Shown in pieces: positions 7,140 to 16,190 of a stretch of 26,128 nucleotides of DNA. This stretch comes from JAQUVS01 sp964389735 (GTDB taxonomy: Bacteria; Bacillota_I; Bacilli_A; RF39; UBA660), in contig CAYMEJ010000014.1 in the NCBI GenBank assembly GCA_964389735.1, forward strand, positions 1 to 26,128, given 5' to 3'. The first letter of the stretch is position 1, and each line of letters begins with the position of its first letter. A model generated the notes under the pieces. The model ran no database searches, was not told where the DNA came from, and worked only from the letters and a program-made list of their open reading frames with translations. Position numbers and translations under genes: made by a program.

Positions 7140-10100
7140 TTAAAATAATGTCATTTGACTAGATTCAGGTAAATCTTTTAATATACCTAATAATCTCATT
7201 CTATCTATTAAGGTTGAAGATACTTTTGCTCTTTTTTGCAAATCCTCAATACTTAAGAAATACTTCTTTTCTCTTTCTGCAACAATATTATTTGCAACAG
7301 TACCACCTAAACCTTCTATTGTAGAAAAAGGTGGTATTAAAGTAACTCCATCATCATCTATTTTAAAATGAGATGAATCACTCTTATATATATCAATTTG
7401 TCCAAATTTAATTCCTCTTGCAGTAGCTTCAAGTGCTATCATAAGAGAATCAATTAAATTGGTTTCTTTATTGGTTGCCTCATAACCTTTATTTTTTAAT
7501 TCTTCTATTTTGTTTTTTATTGAATTATATCCCTTCATCATTGTCTCAATATCAAAGTCATCTGCTCTAATAGATAAGAAAGCAGCATAATATAATACTG
7601 GTTTATGAACTTTAAACCATGCAATACGAAGTGCACTCATAACATATGCAACAGCATGTGCTTTTGGGAACATGTATTTTATTTTATGACAAGATTCAAT
7701 ATACCATTCAGGAATATTCTTTTCTTTCATTTCATCTGCATATATCTTCCATTGTTCTGGGTCCTTACTAGCTTTCCCTTTACGAACAAATTCCATAATC
7801 TTAAATGCCTTTTTAGGTTCTAATCCCCAGTTCATTAGACTAACCATGATATCATCACGACATCCAATAACTTCTTTAAATGGAACTATTTTCTTTTCAA
7901 TTAATTCACTAGCATTACCAGCCCATACATCAGTACCATGTGATAAACCAGATATTTTAACTATTTCACTAAATGTTTTAGGCTTAGTTTCTACTAACAT
8001 ATTAATAACAAATTTAGTACCAAGTTCTGGAACACCTAAAGTTCCTGTTGGACACATTATTTGTTCCTCTGTTACTCCTAAACTTTTAGGAGAAGAAAGA
8101 AGTCCAATTACTTCAGGATCATCAAATGGTAAAGTTAATACATCAATACCACTCAAATCTTGTAACATTCTAAGTACAGTAGGATCATCATGTCCAAGTA
8201 TATCAAGTTTTNNNNNNNNNNAATCAAAGTGAGTAGTTCTCCATAAAGATGTATTATCATCAGCAGGATATTGGAAAGGAGTAAAATCAAATACATCCAT
8301 ATATCCAGGAATAACAACTATACCACCAGGATGTTGTCCAGTAGTTCTTTTAACTCCTGTACATCCCATAGCAATTCTCTCTATTTCTGCAGTACGCATA
8401 TTAGTAATACCTTTATCTTCACAATAACCTTTTACGTACCCAAAAGCTGTCTTATCAGCAACAGTACCAATAGTACCTGCTCTATAAACATTATCTATAC
8501 CAAATAATTCTTTTGTATATTCATGTGCCTTCCATTGATACTCACCAGAAAAGTTAAGATCAATATCAGGTACTTTATCTGCATCAAATCCTAAGAAAGT
8601 TGCAAATGGCATATCTTGTCCTTCTTTACCCATTTGTTCACCACAATTAGGGCAAATCCTATCAGGTAAATCATATCCACTAGAATAATCTAATCCATAA
8701 CTTTTACCGTTTTCATCTTCAAAAATACTAGTCTTACAATGTTTACACAAATAATGTGCTGGTAAAGGATTAACCTCAGTTATTCCCATCATTGTAGCAA
8801 CAAAACTAGAACCAACTGATCCACGGGATCCAACAATATATCCATCATCATTACTATGTTTAACAAGTTTTTGAGCAATTAAATATATAACATCAAATCC
8901 ACCCTTAATAATACCAGATAATTCCTGATTAATTCTGTCTTCAATAATAGAAGGTAAATTATCTCCATACATACTATGAGCTTTTGTATATACTAAATCT
9001 TTTACAGTTTCTACTGAATTTTCTATCTTAGGAGAAAAAGGTATTCCTCCTGTTTCAATAATTACTTCAATAATTACAATCATATCTGCAATCTTATTTG
9101 TATTAGTTACTACTATCTCATTAGCAAGTTCCAAACCTAAGAAACTAAAGTCATCTAACATTTCATTAGTAGTTCTAAAATGATTACTAGGTATATCAGT
9201 AATATTACCTCTAGCTAAAGGATGTCTTCCTCCACCAGGTACTTTTTGATTAACAATTATTTCTCTATATATTTTATCTTCTTTTTTCAAATGATGAACA
9301 TCACCTGTTGCAACAATTATCTTACCAGCTTCTTTTGTAGCTTTAATAATCTTTTCAACATTTTCTCTAACCTCTTCTTTGTTAGCAAAATCATTATTTT
9401 GAATTAAATGATCATAACAATCAAGTGGTTGTACTTCAACATAGTCATAAAAACTAATAATATTAGTTAACTCCTCATCACTTTTACTTCTTGCTTCTAC
9501 AAATACTTCACTCTCATAACATCCACTACCAATTAATAAACCTTCTCTATGTTTTTCAATTTCACTACGAAGTATTCTAGTACCCTTATATAAGTACTTT
9601 GTATTAGCTAAAGAAACTATCTTAAATAAATTCTTTAACCCTACCTTATTTTTAACTAATATATTGCAATGATAACTTCTACCATATTTATGTATTTCTT
9701 CTTTAGGAACTAAATTATTTAAATCATTAATAGTTTCAAAATTAGTATCAGTTAATTTCTTTAACATTTTATGAAATACTAAAGCAGTACCTTCTGCATC
9801 ATAATCTGCTCTATGATGTGCTTCTTCATCCCATGGAACATTATATCTTTTTACTAAAGCACTTAAACTATGTCTTGCATAACCATTATCAAGTGTTCTA
9901 GATATTTCCAATGTATCAATAACAGGATTAGTAAATTCTCCTAAATTATATTTAGCCATTGCCATTTTTAAGAATGAAACATCAAACTTTGCATTATGTG
10001 CTACCATTGGTAAATCTTTATACCAAGAAATAAAATCCTTAATAGCAGTTTCTTCATTAGGTTTACCATATAACATAGTATCAGTTATATTAGTAACTTC

Positions 10101-11513
10101 TGTTATTTTAGCTGATAATTTCTTACCAGGATCTATTAATTGATTATATCTATCAATAATTTCTCCATTACATATCTTAACAGCACCAATTTCTATAATT
10201 GAATCTTCACCACCAGCATTAAAACCAGTTGTTTCAAAGTCAAATACTACATAAGTACTATCTAATAATTTATTATCATTACCATTAATTACAACATTAA
10301 TAGTATCATCAATAAGAACAAGTTCAGTTCCATAAATTGCTTTGAACTTATCTTCTTCATTTTCTATCTTCTTATTAATATCACATACAGTATGATAAAC
10401 ATCTGGAAAAGCTTGACATCCAGCATGATCAGTAATTGCAATCGCTTTATGTCCCCATTTATATGCTTGTTTAACTATATCTTTAGCTTCTACAAGACCA
10501 TCCATTTGACTCATCTTAGTATGTGCATGTAATTCTACTCTCTTTTCACTAGCAATATCTTTTACATCATTATTTTCTTTCTCTAATATACAAATATCTC
10601 TAGCATTTAATACTATTTCCTTAGAATATGGATCATTCTTAGTATATCCTCTAATCTTAAACCATTTTCCCTCTTTTAATTCTTTCTTTAATCTAGAATA
10701 TTCTTCATTATCTCTAACAAAGACTTTGCAATATAAACTATCTGAATAATCAGTTATCTTTAAAGTAATAATCTTAAAATCAGTCTTTGTTGATTCAAAA
10801 TAATCTGCACCAAAAACATATCCCTCTACTGTAATATTGTTATCTTCACCAACAATACTTTTCATAGAAACGATATCATCCTTTATAGTTCTTCCTAATA
10901 TACAATTAGGATCATCTTCTTTTTTTTCTCTTCTAAATTGTTTTTTTTCTTCTGATTTAACCTCTTTTGTTGCTTTCTTAGGAGTTCCAACAGAAACTTT
11001 TTCTATTTCACTTAGTATTTCATTCTTAGTTGCAATCGCTTTTTCTTCATTAAAAAATATTTTTATCTCAGTATTAATACCTACCATATGGTACCAATAA
11101 TTAATTTCTTTCAATATAGAATTAACTTGTTTTTCTTCTGCTTTATTTTCTACTTCAATATAATATTGTCCATCTACAAATACTAATGAATCACTAAAAA
11201 TATTAGCAATTGTTAATATTTTTTTTGCTTTTTGTAAAGCATAATTATAATAATCTTGTACTTTTGTTAAGTCTTCATTTTCTGCTTCTATTTTTATTTT
11301 AACTGTCTTGATATCAGAAAATGCTTCTATCGATAGTTTCTCTAACATAATATAATCATCACTATCTAATACATTTCTACTTTTTATTACAAATGTCCAA
11401 CTATCCTCTTTTTCATTGACCAAAACATTCTTAATTGCTAGGTCTTTTAATTTATATTGATTTGCTTCATCTAAATCTATTTTTTCAAACAAAACTTTAA
11501 TTTTCTCATCCAT
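7140..11513 (-). CDS. polC: DNA polymerase III alpha subunit, PolC type (contains an assembly gap)
   Basis: This is the main replicative polymerase of low-GC Gram-positives. Domain order, in residues of a frame opening six codons earlier, is: N-terminal region (1-200); OB fold around 233-315; a PHP domain beginning at RVELHAHTKMSQMDG (331) and split by a DEDDh exonuclease with DFET (431-434), HNAKFD (512) and HHRADYDAE (572); VGSRGSVGSS of the palm; a zinc finger CKHC...CPNC; and the catalytic DKVPDIDLNFSGEYQ near 985 with the third acidic motif KLDILGHDD. The protein ends in QMTLF, a sliding-clamp binding peptide. I place the start at ATG 11511-11513 because GGGGG (11521-11525) sits seven bases upstream; the longer ORF start overlaps that site. 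Ten Ns (8212-8221) interrupt the palm. The gene follows an unknown gene and dnaE. Confidence 0.97.
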   Translation of the reverse strand: MDEKIKVLFEKIDLDEANQYKLKDLAIKNVLVNEKEDSWTFVIKSRNVLDSDDYIMLEKLSIEAFSDIKTVKIKIEAENEDLTKVQDYYNYALQKAKKILTIANIFSDSLVFVDGQYYIEVENKAEEKQVNSILKEINYWYHMVGINTEIKIFFNEEKAIATKNEILSEIEKVSVGTPKKATKEVKSEEKKQFRREKKEDDPNCILGRTIKDDIVSMKSIVGEDNNITVEGYVFGADYFESTKTDFKIITLKITDYSDSLYCKVFVRDNEEYSRLKKELKEGKWFKIRGYTKNDPYSKEIVLNARDICILEKENNDVKDIASEKRVELHAHTKMSQMDGLVEAKDIVKQAYKWGHKAIAITDHAGCQAFPDVYHTVCDINKKIENEEDKFKAIYGTELVLIDDTINVVINGNDNKLLDSTYVVFDFETTGFNAGGEDSIIEIGAVKICNGEIIDRYNQLIDPGKKLSAKITEVTNITDTMLYGKPNEETAIKDFISWYKDLPMVAHNAKFDVSFLKMAMAKYNLGEFTNPVIDTLEISRTLDNGYARHSLSALVKRYNVPWDEEAHHRADYDAEGTALVFHKMLKKLTDTNFETINDLNNLVPKEEIHKYGRSYHCNILVKNKVGLKNLFKIVSLANTKYLYKGTRILRSEIEKHREGLLIGSGCYESEVFVEARSKSDEELTNIISFYDYVEVQPLDCYDHLIQNNDFANKEEVRENVEKIIKATKEAGKIIVATGDVHHLKKEDKIYREIIVNQKVPGGGRHPLARGNITDIPSNHFRTTNEMLDDFSFLGLELANEIVVTNTNKIADMIVIIEVIIETGGIPFSPKIENSVETVKDLVYTKAHSMYGDNLPSIIEDRINQELSGIIKGGFDVIYLIAQKLVKHSNDDGYIVGSRGSVGSSFVATMMGITEVNPLPAHYLCKHCKTSIFEDENGKSYGLDYSSGYDLPDRICPNCGEQMGKEGQDMPFATFLGFDADKVPDIDLNFSGEYQWKAHEYTKELFGIDNVYRAGTIGTVADKTAFGYVKGYCEDKGITNMRTAEIERIAMGCTGVKRTTGQHPGGIVVIPGYMDVFDFTPFQYPADDNTSLWRTTHFDXXXXKLDILGHDDPTVLRMLQDLSGIDVLTLPFDDPEVIGLLSSPKSLGVTEEQIMCPTGTLGVPELGTKFVINMLVETKPKTFSEIVKISGLSHGTDVWAGNASELIEKKIVPFKEVIGCRDDIMVSLMNWGLEPKKAFKIMEFVRKGKASKDPEQWKIYADEMKEKNIPEWYIESCHKIKYMFPKAHAVAYVMSALRIAWFKVHKPVLYYAAFLSIRADDFDIETMMKGYNSIKNKIEELKNKGYEATNKETNLIDSLMIALEATARGIKFGQIDIYKSDSSHFKIDDDGVTLIPPFSTIEGLGGTVANNIVAEREKKYFLSIEDLQKRAKVSSTLIDRMRLLGILKDLPESSQMTLF
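8212..8221. other. assembly gap (run of ten N) inside polC
   Basis: Ten undetermined bases fall between the codons for THFD and KLDILGHDD of the PolC palm. The reading frame happens to be kept. PolC proteins of this family have a conserved FHSIHDNLL between these motifs, so the true missing length is probably 25 bases. The flanking T and A fit the first base of a Phe codon and the last base of a Leu codon. Confidence 0.95.
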
Positions 11514-11533
11514 TTTATTACCCCCTAGCAAAA

Positions 11534-11557
11534 AGATTTCATACTCATATGAAATCT
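11534..11557 (-). terminator. hairpin between the unknown gene and polC, possible attenuator
   Basis: A perfect 9-bp inverted repeat (11534-11542 with 11549-11557) has a 6-base loop and is followed on the minus strand by four T, then GC. It overlaps the TAG stop of the upstream gene and lies just ahead of the polC ribosome binding site. The short T run makes it a weak terminator; it could trim polC expression or mark a processing site. Its action is inferred. Confidence 0.5.
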
Positions 11558-12386
11558 ATATTATTTCTAAATTATTAATTCTAACAATATATCTTTGATT
11601 TTTAATACAAAAATCAATAAATCCATATAAGTCTACTTTCTTTAGTTGTCTTTCAATAGTATATTTATCAATATCAAATGCTATTTTATCTCTCATCATA
11701 TATCCAGTTAATTGTTCAAAATCTGCTCCCATATACATTAACCAATATGGATATATTTGTCTTTTTAAAAATTTCAATGATTTGTCTCCTTCATCATATG
11801 TTGAAGTCTTACATAATCTTGTTTGTAATTCATTAGTAATTGCAAGTTCTAATACAGCTTGTATAATTTCTTTATATTCAGAGTTATAATCTCCTACTTC
11901 TCTTTTAACTATCTCATATACTATATTAGTTAAAGTTTTATATTTATCATCTAAATCTTTTTTATGTCCCCATATAATATTACTAGTATCTTTATCTACA
12001 TCAGTCATATCTAATTTAGGATTAACTATAAAAACATTATATTTATCTTTAATATCAAATCTTAATATATCTTTAATATTAGAGTTTATCTCTTTTTTAT
12101 TCTCATCCCACATTTTTAATAATTCTAATCTATGTTTACTAGATTGATCTTTAAGTTTATCAAAAACTTCTGCTTCAAAAACTAAATTATATATTGTATC
12201 ATCATCAGGAATATAATTCTTAATATCCTTTAATAATTCTTTTTTATCTTTTTCTACTAAATTATATTGTTTCTTATGACCAGCCCATAACTTCTTTTTA
12301 AATTCAAAAACCTCTTCAGAGATGGCAGGACCATATAATAATGCCCATACTAATAAATAATCATTTTCTGCAAAATTAATATTCAT
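11556..12386 (-). CDS. conserved-looking protein of unknown function between dnaE and polC
   Basis: I do not recognise this 276-residue protein. It has no signal peptide or membrane segment, so it is probably cytoplasmic. The composition is charged and mostly helical, rich in Lys, Asp and Glu. Distinct spots are an N-terminal aromatic stretch (DYLLVWALLYGPAI), a middle KRQIYPYWLMYMGADFEQL segment and a C-terminal IDFCIKNQRYIVRINNLEII ending. There is no zinc-finger pattern, Walker motif or obvious DNA-binding motif. The ATG at 12384-12386 follows AAGGATG. It lies 60 bases after dnaE and 42 bases before the polC start with no strong promoter between, so it is likely co-transcribed with both replicases. 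A replication-related job is a guess from position only. It does not show the conserved motifs of DnaD, DnaB or DnaI as I know them. Confidence 0.75.
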   Translation of the reverse strand: MNINFAENDYLLVWALLYGPAISEEVFEFKKKLWAGHKKQYNLVEKDKKELLKDIKNYIPDDDTIYNLVFEAEVFDKLKDQSSKHRLELLKMWDENKKEINSNIKDILRFDIKDKYNVFIVNPKLDMTDVDKDTSNIIWGHKKDLDDKYKTLTNIVYEIVKREVGDYNSEYKEIIQAVLELAITNELQTRLCKTSTYDEGDKSLKFLKRQIYPYWLMYMGADFEQLTGYMMRDKIAFDIDKYTIERQLKKVDLYGFIDFCIKNQRYIVRINNLEII

Positions 12387-12445
12387 ACTACCACATCCTT
12401 AACTACTAATAAATATACCATAACTATTTTATTTTTTAAATAGAT

Positions 12446-15385
12446 TTATTTATTTTTATAACTATTATTTAATAATTCTAAACTTTGAATTACTACTTGA
12501 TATTTATCATATCTTTTTTCTACTCTACCAACTACTTTTATTAAGTCTCCATTTTTAATGAATGAATTTTCCTCATATAATTTTGGAAACATAGTAAGTG
12601 ATATAGTAGAATACTCATCACTTGCATCAATAAATGCCATATTAGTATTTGACTTAGTAACAATATTTTTAATTCTATCTACTATTAATACTAAAATAAT
12701 TTCTTTATTAAAATAATTACTAATATTAGAAGCATCTACTACATTAGGAATAGATAATTTATATTTAGTAACTGGATGATTACTAATATAAAATCCAAAT
12801 GCTTCTTTTTCCTTTTGTACTAAAATATCTTTATCATATTCATCTACTATTTCCATATTTGGTTTCATTACTAAAGAAGGATCTAAATCTTTTGTTAGAT
12901 CAGAATAGTTAATTATACTATCCAAATTATGATATAAAGTTGCTTGATTAAATGAAAAGCAACTAAAACAATCTGCATCAATTAATGCTTCTAAAACATT
13001 TCTATTTAACTTAGTTCTAGATACAAAATCAAATATATCTTCATATTCTTTATCTCTAGACTTTAATATATCATTAACAGATACTACTCCTAAGTTTTTA
13101 ATATTTGATAAAGGAAATCTTATTCCATTTCTCTCTACTAAATATTTATTAGAACTTTTATTAATATCAGGCTTTAATATATTAATACCCATCTTTTTTA
13201 ATTCATCTATATATTCTTTTGTCTTATATTCACTTCCAATAACAGAAGATAATAAATTACTATAAAAATACTTTGGATACTTAGCTTTTAAATAAGCCAT
13301 TTTATATGCAATTATAGAGTATGCTACTGAATGTGACTTATTAAACCCATAATTAGCAAACTTTAATATTAAATCAAATATCTTTTTACTAATAACATAA
13401 TCATGTCCATTATTCATACTCATATTAATGAATTTTTCTTCCTCTTGTTTTAATACATCCATTTTCTTTTTACTCATTGCTCTTCTTAATATATCAGCTT
13501 CACCTAATGTGTACCCTGCAAACTTGCTAGCAATTTGCATTATTTGTTCTTGATATATTATTATTCCATAAGTACTTTTTAAAACATCTTCTAAAGAAGG
13601 ATCTATATATTCAACCTTTTCTTCACCATGATTTCTTCTAATATATGAATCAATATTTTCAGCAGGACCAGGTCTAAATAATGCTATAGCTGCAAATATA
13701 TCATCAAAGTTTTTTGGTTTTAATCTACTAATAAAGTTTCTCATTCCAACTGATTCAAATTGAAATATTCCTAAAGTATTAGCATCACTAAATATCTTAA
13801 TAGCATCCATATCATCTAATGGAATAATATTAAAATCTAATTCTACATTTTCGTTTTTCTTAATATCTTCAATTATATTAGTAATAGTAGTTAAATTCTT
13901 TAACCCTAAGAAATCCATTTTTAATAAACCAAGGTTTTCTAAGTATTCAGCAGTATATCCACTCATATACATATTTTCATCTTTTACTAAAGGTACAATA
14001 TTATCTAAATCCATATTAGACATTACAATACCAGCAGCATGTATAGAAGTATGCCTAGGGAAACCTTCAATATAAGAAGCAACTCTAAACATAAGTTTTA
14101 ATTTATCATCACTATCAATAATGTTTTTAAAATTAATATCATTATTATAAAAATCTTTTAATTTATTTTTAGTAAAAGTAGGTATTTTTTTATTAATTAA
14201 ATCAACCTCTCTAATAGGAACATTTAAAACTCGAGAAACATCTCTAATTACTTGTTTAGCAGAAAGAGTCCCAAACGTAATAATACCAGAAACTTTCTTA
14301 CTACCATATTTGTCTACTACATAATTAATAACTTCATCTCTTCTTGTATCAGGAAAATCTGTATCTATATCAGGCATAGTAATTCTTTCAGGATTTAAAA
14401 ATCTTTCAAATAACAGATCATATTTAATAGGATCAATATCAGTAATACCTAAACAATATGATACTAAAGAACCAGCTGCACTACCTCTACCAGGACCTAC
14501 TAATATTTTACTTTTTTTTGCAAACCTAATAAAATCATATACTACTAAAAAGTAATTACAAAATCCCATCTTCTCAATAATATCTAATTCATATTTTAAC
14601 CTGTCTGCATAATTATTAGTAATATTACCATTAAGTCTCTTATTAAGACCCTTTTTACATAATTCAGTTAAATATTCATACTCACTCATATCTTGTTCTA
14701 TTTTATACTTTGGTAATTTCAATGAATCATCTATAATATCAACATTACATGATTCCATAATTTTATTAGAATTATATAATCCTTCACTACTAGAATACTC
14801 CATAGGATTTACTTTAAATTCATAACCATTAACATCATATTTAACATCATCTGCTATAGTCTTAGAGTCTCTTATCATATATAAATATTTTAAATAATCA
14901 CTATCTTTTCTATCTAAATATAATGTCTTAGATATATATACAAGTTTATTAGTAACATTTAAATATTCTTTTTCTTCATTCTTATCATTAAAACCAATAT
15001 AGATATCCAAGTCTTTTAATTCATTAAACAAAGTAATACTTTTATATAGTACTATTATTAAACCATTACTATATTTCTTTATATCTTCAATAACCACTTT
15101 TCTTTCACTTTGAATAGTAGATAATTTTAATAAATTCTTATATCCATCATTATTTGAAGCATATACTAATATAGTATCTTCATCAACAAATAATTCCAAT
15201 CCTATTATAGGTTTAATACCATTATTAATACATTTATTATAAAATTCCATTACGCCAAACATATTACTATCACATATTGCAAGAGACTTAATATTATTCT
15301 TCTTACTAAAGTCAATTAGATCATCTATTTTAATTAAACTAGACAATAAAGAATAATTAGTTTTTATATATAAAGGTGTATACAT
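12446..15385 (-). CDS. dnaE: DNA polymerase III alpha subunit, DnaE type
   Basis: This is the second C-family replicase. In Bacillus, DnaE extends primers before handing over to PolC. Visible in order are an N-terminal PHP-like domain, GPGRGSAAGSLVSYCLGITDIDP, the catalytic PDIDTDFPDTRRDEV (about residues 338-352), HAAGIVMSN, LKMDFLGLKNL with the third catalytic Asp, LFRPGPAENI, IYQEQIMQIA, FNKSHSVAYSIIAYKMAYLKA and a C-terminal OB fold near residues 880-960. The PHP metal-binding histidines are missing: the first motif reads YIKTNYSLL, where an active domain has HxHxxYSLL. The domain is probably structural only. At about 979 residues it is shorter than the 1,115 or so of Bacillus DnaE. The start is ATG 15383-15385, seven bases after GGAGGG; an upstream TTG frame overlaps that site. 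It is the first gene of the unit containing polC and ackA. Confidence 0.96.
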   Translation of the reverse strand: MYTPLYIKTNYSLLSSLIKIDDLIDFSKKNNIKSLAICDSNMFGVMEFYNKCINNGIKPIIGLELFVDEDTILVYASNNDGYKNLLKLSTIQSERKVVIEDIKKYSNGLIIVLYKSITLFNELKDLDIYIGFNDKNEEKEYLNVTNKLVYISKTLYLDRKDSDYLKYLYMIRDSKTIADDVKYDVNGYEFKVNPMEYSSSEGLYNSNKIMESCNVDIIDDSLKLPKYKIEQDMSEYEYLTELCKKGLNKRLNGNITNNYADRLKYELDIIEKMGFCNYFLVVYDFIRFAKKSKILVGPGRGSAAGSLVSYCLGITDIDPIKYDLLFERFLNPERITMPDIDTDFPDTRRDEVINYVVDKYGSKKVSGIITFGTLSAKQVIRDVSRVLNVPIREVDLINKKIPTFTKNKLKDFYNNDINFKNIIDSDDKLKLMFRVASYIEGFPRHTSIHAAGIVMSNMDLDNIVPLVKDENMYMSGYTAEYLENLGLLKMDFLGLKNLTTITNIIEDIKKNENVELDFNIIPLDDMDAIKIFSDANTLGIFQFESVGMRNFISRLKPKNFDDIFAAIALFRPGPAENIDSYIRRNHGEEKVEYIDPSLEDVLKSTYGIIIYQEQIMQIASKFAGYTLGEADILRRAMSKKKMDVLKQEEEKFINMSMNNGHDYVISKKIFDLILKFANYGFNKSHSVAYSIIAYKMAYLKAKYPKYFYSNLLSSVIGSEYKTKEYIDELKKMGINILKPDINKSSNKYLVERNGIRFPLSNIKNLGVVSVNDILKSRDKEYEDIFDFVSRTKLNRNVLEALIDADCFSCFSFNQATLYHNLDSIINYSDLTKDLDPSLVMKPNMEIVDEYDKDILVQKEKEAFGFYISNHPVTKYKLSIPNVVDASNISNYFNKEIILVLIVDRIKNIVTKSNTNMAFIDASDEYSTISLTMFPKLYEENSFIKNGDLIKVVGRVEKRYDKYQVVIQSLELLNNSYKNK

Positions 15386-15409
15386 ATTAAATCCCTCCAA
15401 TCTAATACA

Positions 15410-15438
15410 ATTTTATCATATTTTAACCTATTTACCAA
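15410..15438 (-). promoter_or_regulatory. promoter of the dnaE-polC-ackA unit
   Basis: On the minus strand TTGGTA (15438-15433) is separated by 17 bases from TAAAAT (15415-15410), which carries an upstream TG one base away (TGATAAAAT). Transcription would start near 15403, giving a leader of about 18 bases that includes the GGAGGG site. It points away from the rpmB promoter, in an otherwise gene-free 213-base divergent region. Confidence 0.6.
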
Positions 15439-15531
15439 TATAATACTAAAATATATATACCATTATTATTATGTTATAAATATTATCTTTTTCATCATAA
15501 TTTTAACATTTTTTCCTTTTAATGTTTGACT

Positions 15532-15560
15532 TTGAGACAAGTTTATGATAAAGTTATAAG
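15532..15560 (+). promoter_or_regulatory. promoter of rpmB
   Basis: TTGAGA (15532-15537) and TATAAG (15555-15560) are spaced by exactly 17 bases, about 40 bases before the rpmB start. A nearby TTGACT at 15526-15531 is a less well spaced alternative -35. The leader ends in a strong AGGAGG (15585-15590). Confidence 0.6.
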
Positions 15561-15598
15561 CGCAAGTATTTATATGTACCAAAAAGGAGGAAATATAT

Positions 15599-15802
15599 AT
15601 GGCAATTAAAGTATCAGCAAAAAAACCATTATTTGGAAATAAACGTTCACATGCATTAAACGCTACTCGTAAAAAACAAGGAGTTAATTTACAAGTTGTT
15701 ACTCTAGAAAACGGAACTAAAGTTAGATTAAGTACTAGAGAATTAAGAACTTTAAGAAAAGATGTTAATGTAGAAGAAACAGTTGAAGAAACAGCTGCTT
15801 AA
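15599..15802 (+). CDS. rpmB: 50S ribosomal protein L28 (bL28)
   Basis: This 67-residue basic protein has the bL28 hallmarks KKPLFGNKRSHALNATRKKQ at the N-terminus, then NLQVVTLENGTKVRLSTRELRTLRK. It binds 23S rRNA in the large subunit. The zinc-ribbon cysteines of some L28 forms are absent, so this is the cysteine-free type. The usual CxxTGK opening is shortened to IKVSA. An acidic tail (NVEETVEETAA) is added. It is the only plus-strand gene in the window. It is convergent to the rpe side of the cluster, as rpmB is in Bacillus, and divergent from dnaE. The ATG is eight bases after a perfect AGGAGG. Confidence 0.96.
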   Translation: MAIKVSAKKPLFGNKRSHALNATRKKQGVNLQVVTLENGTKVRLSTRELRTLRKDVNVEETVEETAA

Positions 15803-15808
15803 TAAATA

Positions 15809-15835
15809 AAAACCATTAGTTAAACTAATGGTTTT
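15809..15835. terminator. bidirectional terminator between rpmB and the BIG2 gene
   Basis: A 12-bp perfect stem (15809-15820 with 15824-15835) with a 3-base loop has A runs on its left arm and T runs on its right, so it can end transcription from either side. It follows the rpmB stop by six bases and follows the minus-strand BIG2 gene stop (15842) equally closely. Confidence 0.85.
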
Positions 15836-15841
15836 ATTTTT

Positions 15842-16186
15842 TTATTTTACATATACTTTAATTGATTGAGTAACACTATCAGCAATAGCGTTAATGATAG
15901 TTGTTCCTTCCTTAATTCCTTTTACATTACCATTTTGATCAACAGTAACTATATTTTCACTTTCACTTTCCCAAACAATTTTTTTAATCTTAGCATCCCC
16001 TGGAACAGGAGTTACTGTAAGTTTATCTTTTTCACCAACTTTAAGATCTAATTGTAAATAATTAAATTTTACATCCCTCAATTCAACAGGTTTATCTTCA
16101 AGAAAACCTCCAAAAAACATTACCAATAATGCCATCAAAAATATTGATAAAAATAAATTTAATCCTACAATCTTTAAATCACTCAT
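15842..16186 (-). CDS. membrane-anchored BIG2 (bacterial Ig-like) domain protein
   Basis: This 114-residue protein has one N-terminal membrane helix (about residues 6-27, LNLFLSIFLMALLVMFFGGF) and a single Ig-like group 2 domain: a beta start (YLQLDLKVGEKDKLTVTPVP), the core WESESENIVTVDQNGNVKGIKEGTTIINA and a final strand ending in VYVK. The domain would face outside the membrane. It sits in the last position of the rlmN-rpe operon, starting four bases after the rpe stop with GAGGTAG as ribosome binding site, where Bacillus has thiN and spoVM. There is no sorting signal or enzyme domain. Its role is unknown; a cell-wall or protein-protein contact is plausible. Confidence 0.8.
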   Translation of the reverse strand: MSDLKIVGLNLFLSIFLMALLVMFFGGFLEDKPVELRDVKFNYLQLDLKVGEKDKLTVTPVPGDAKIKKIVWESESENIVTVDQNGNVKGIKEGTTIINAIADSVTQSIKVYVK

Positions 16187-16190
16187 ACTA

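Noticed and set aside
7605..11100. Several plus-strand open frames of 60-130 codons opposite polC (for example 7846-8232 and 10837-11100)
   Set aside because: They are antisense to a complete, well-conserved polC, lack ribosome binding sites, and translate to low-complexity Ser/Ile/Phe/Asn strings typical of shadow frames. One even runs through the N gap.
15441..15531. A riboswitch, L28 autoregulatory leader or operator in the dnaE-rpmB divergent region
   Set aside because: The region is AT-rich with no stable stem, conserved box or extended dyad that I can see, and the rpmB leader is only about 30 bases.
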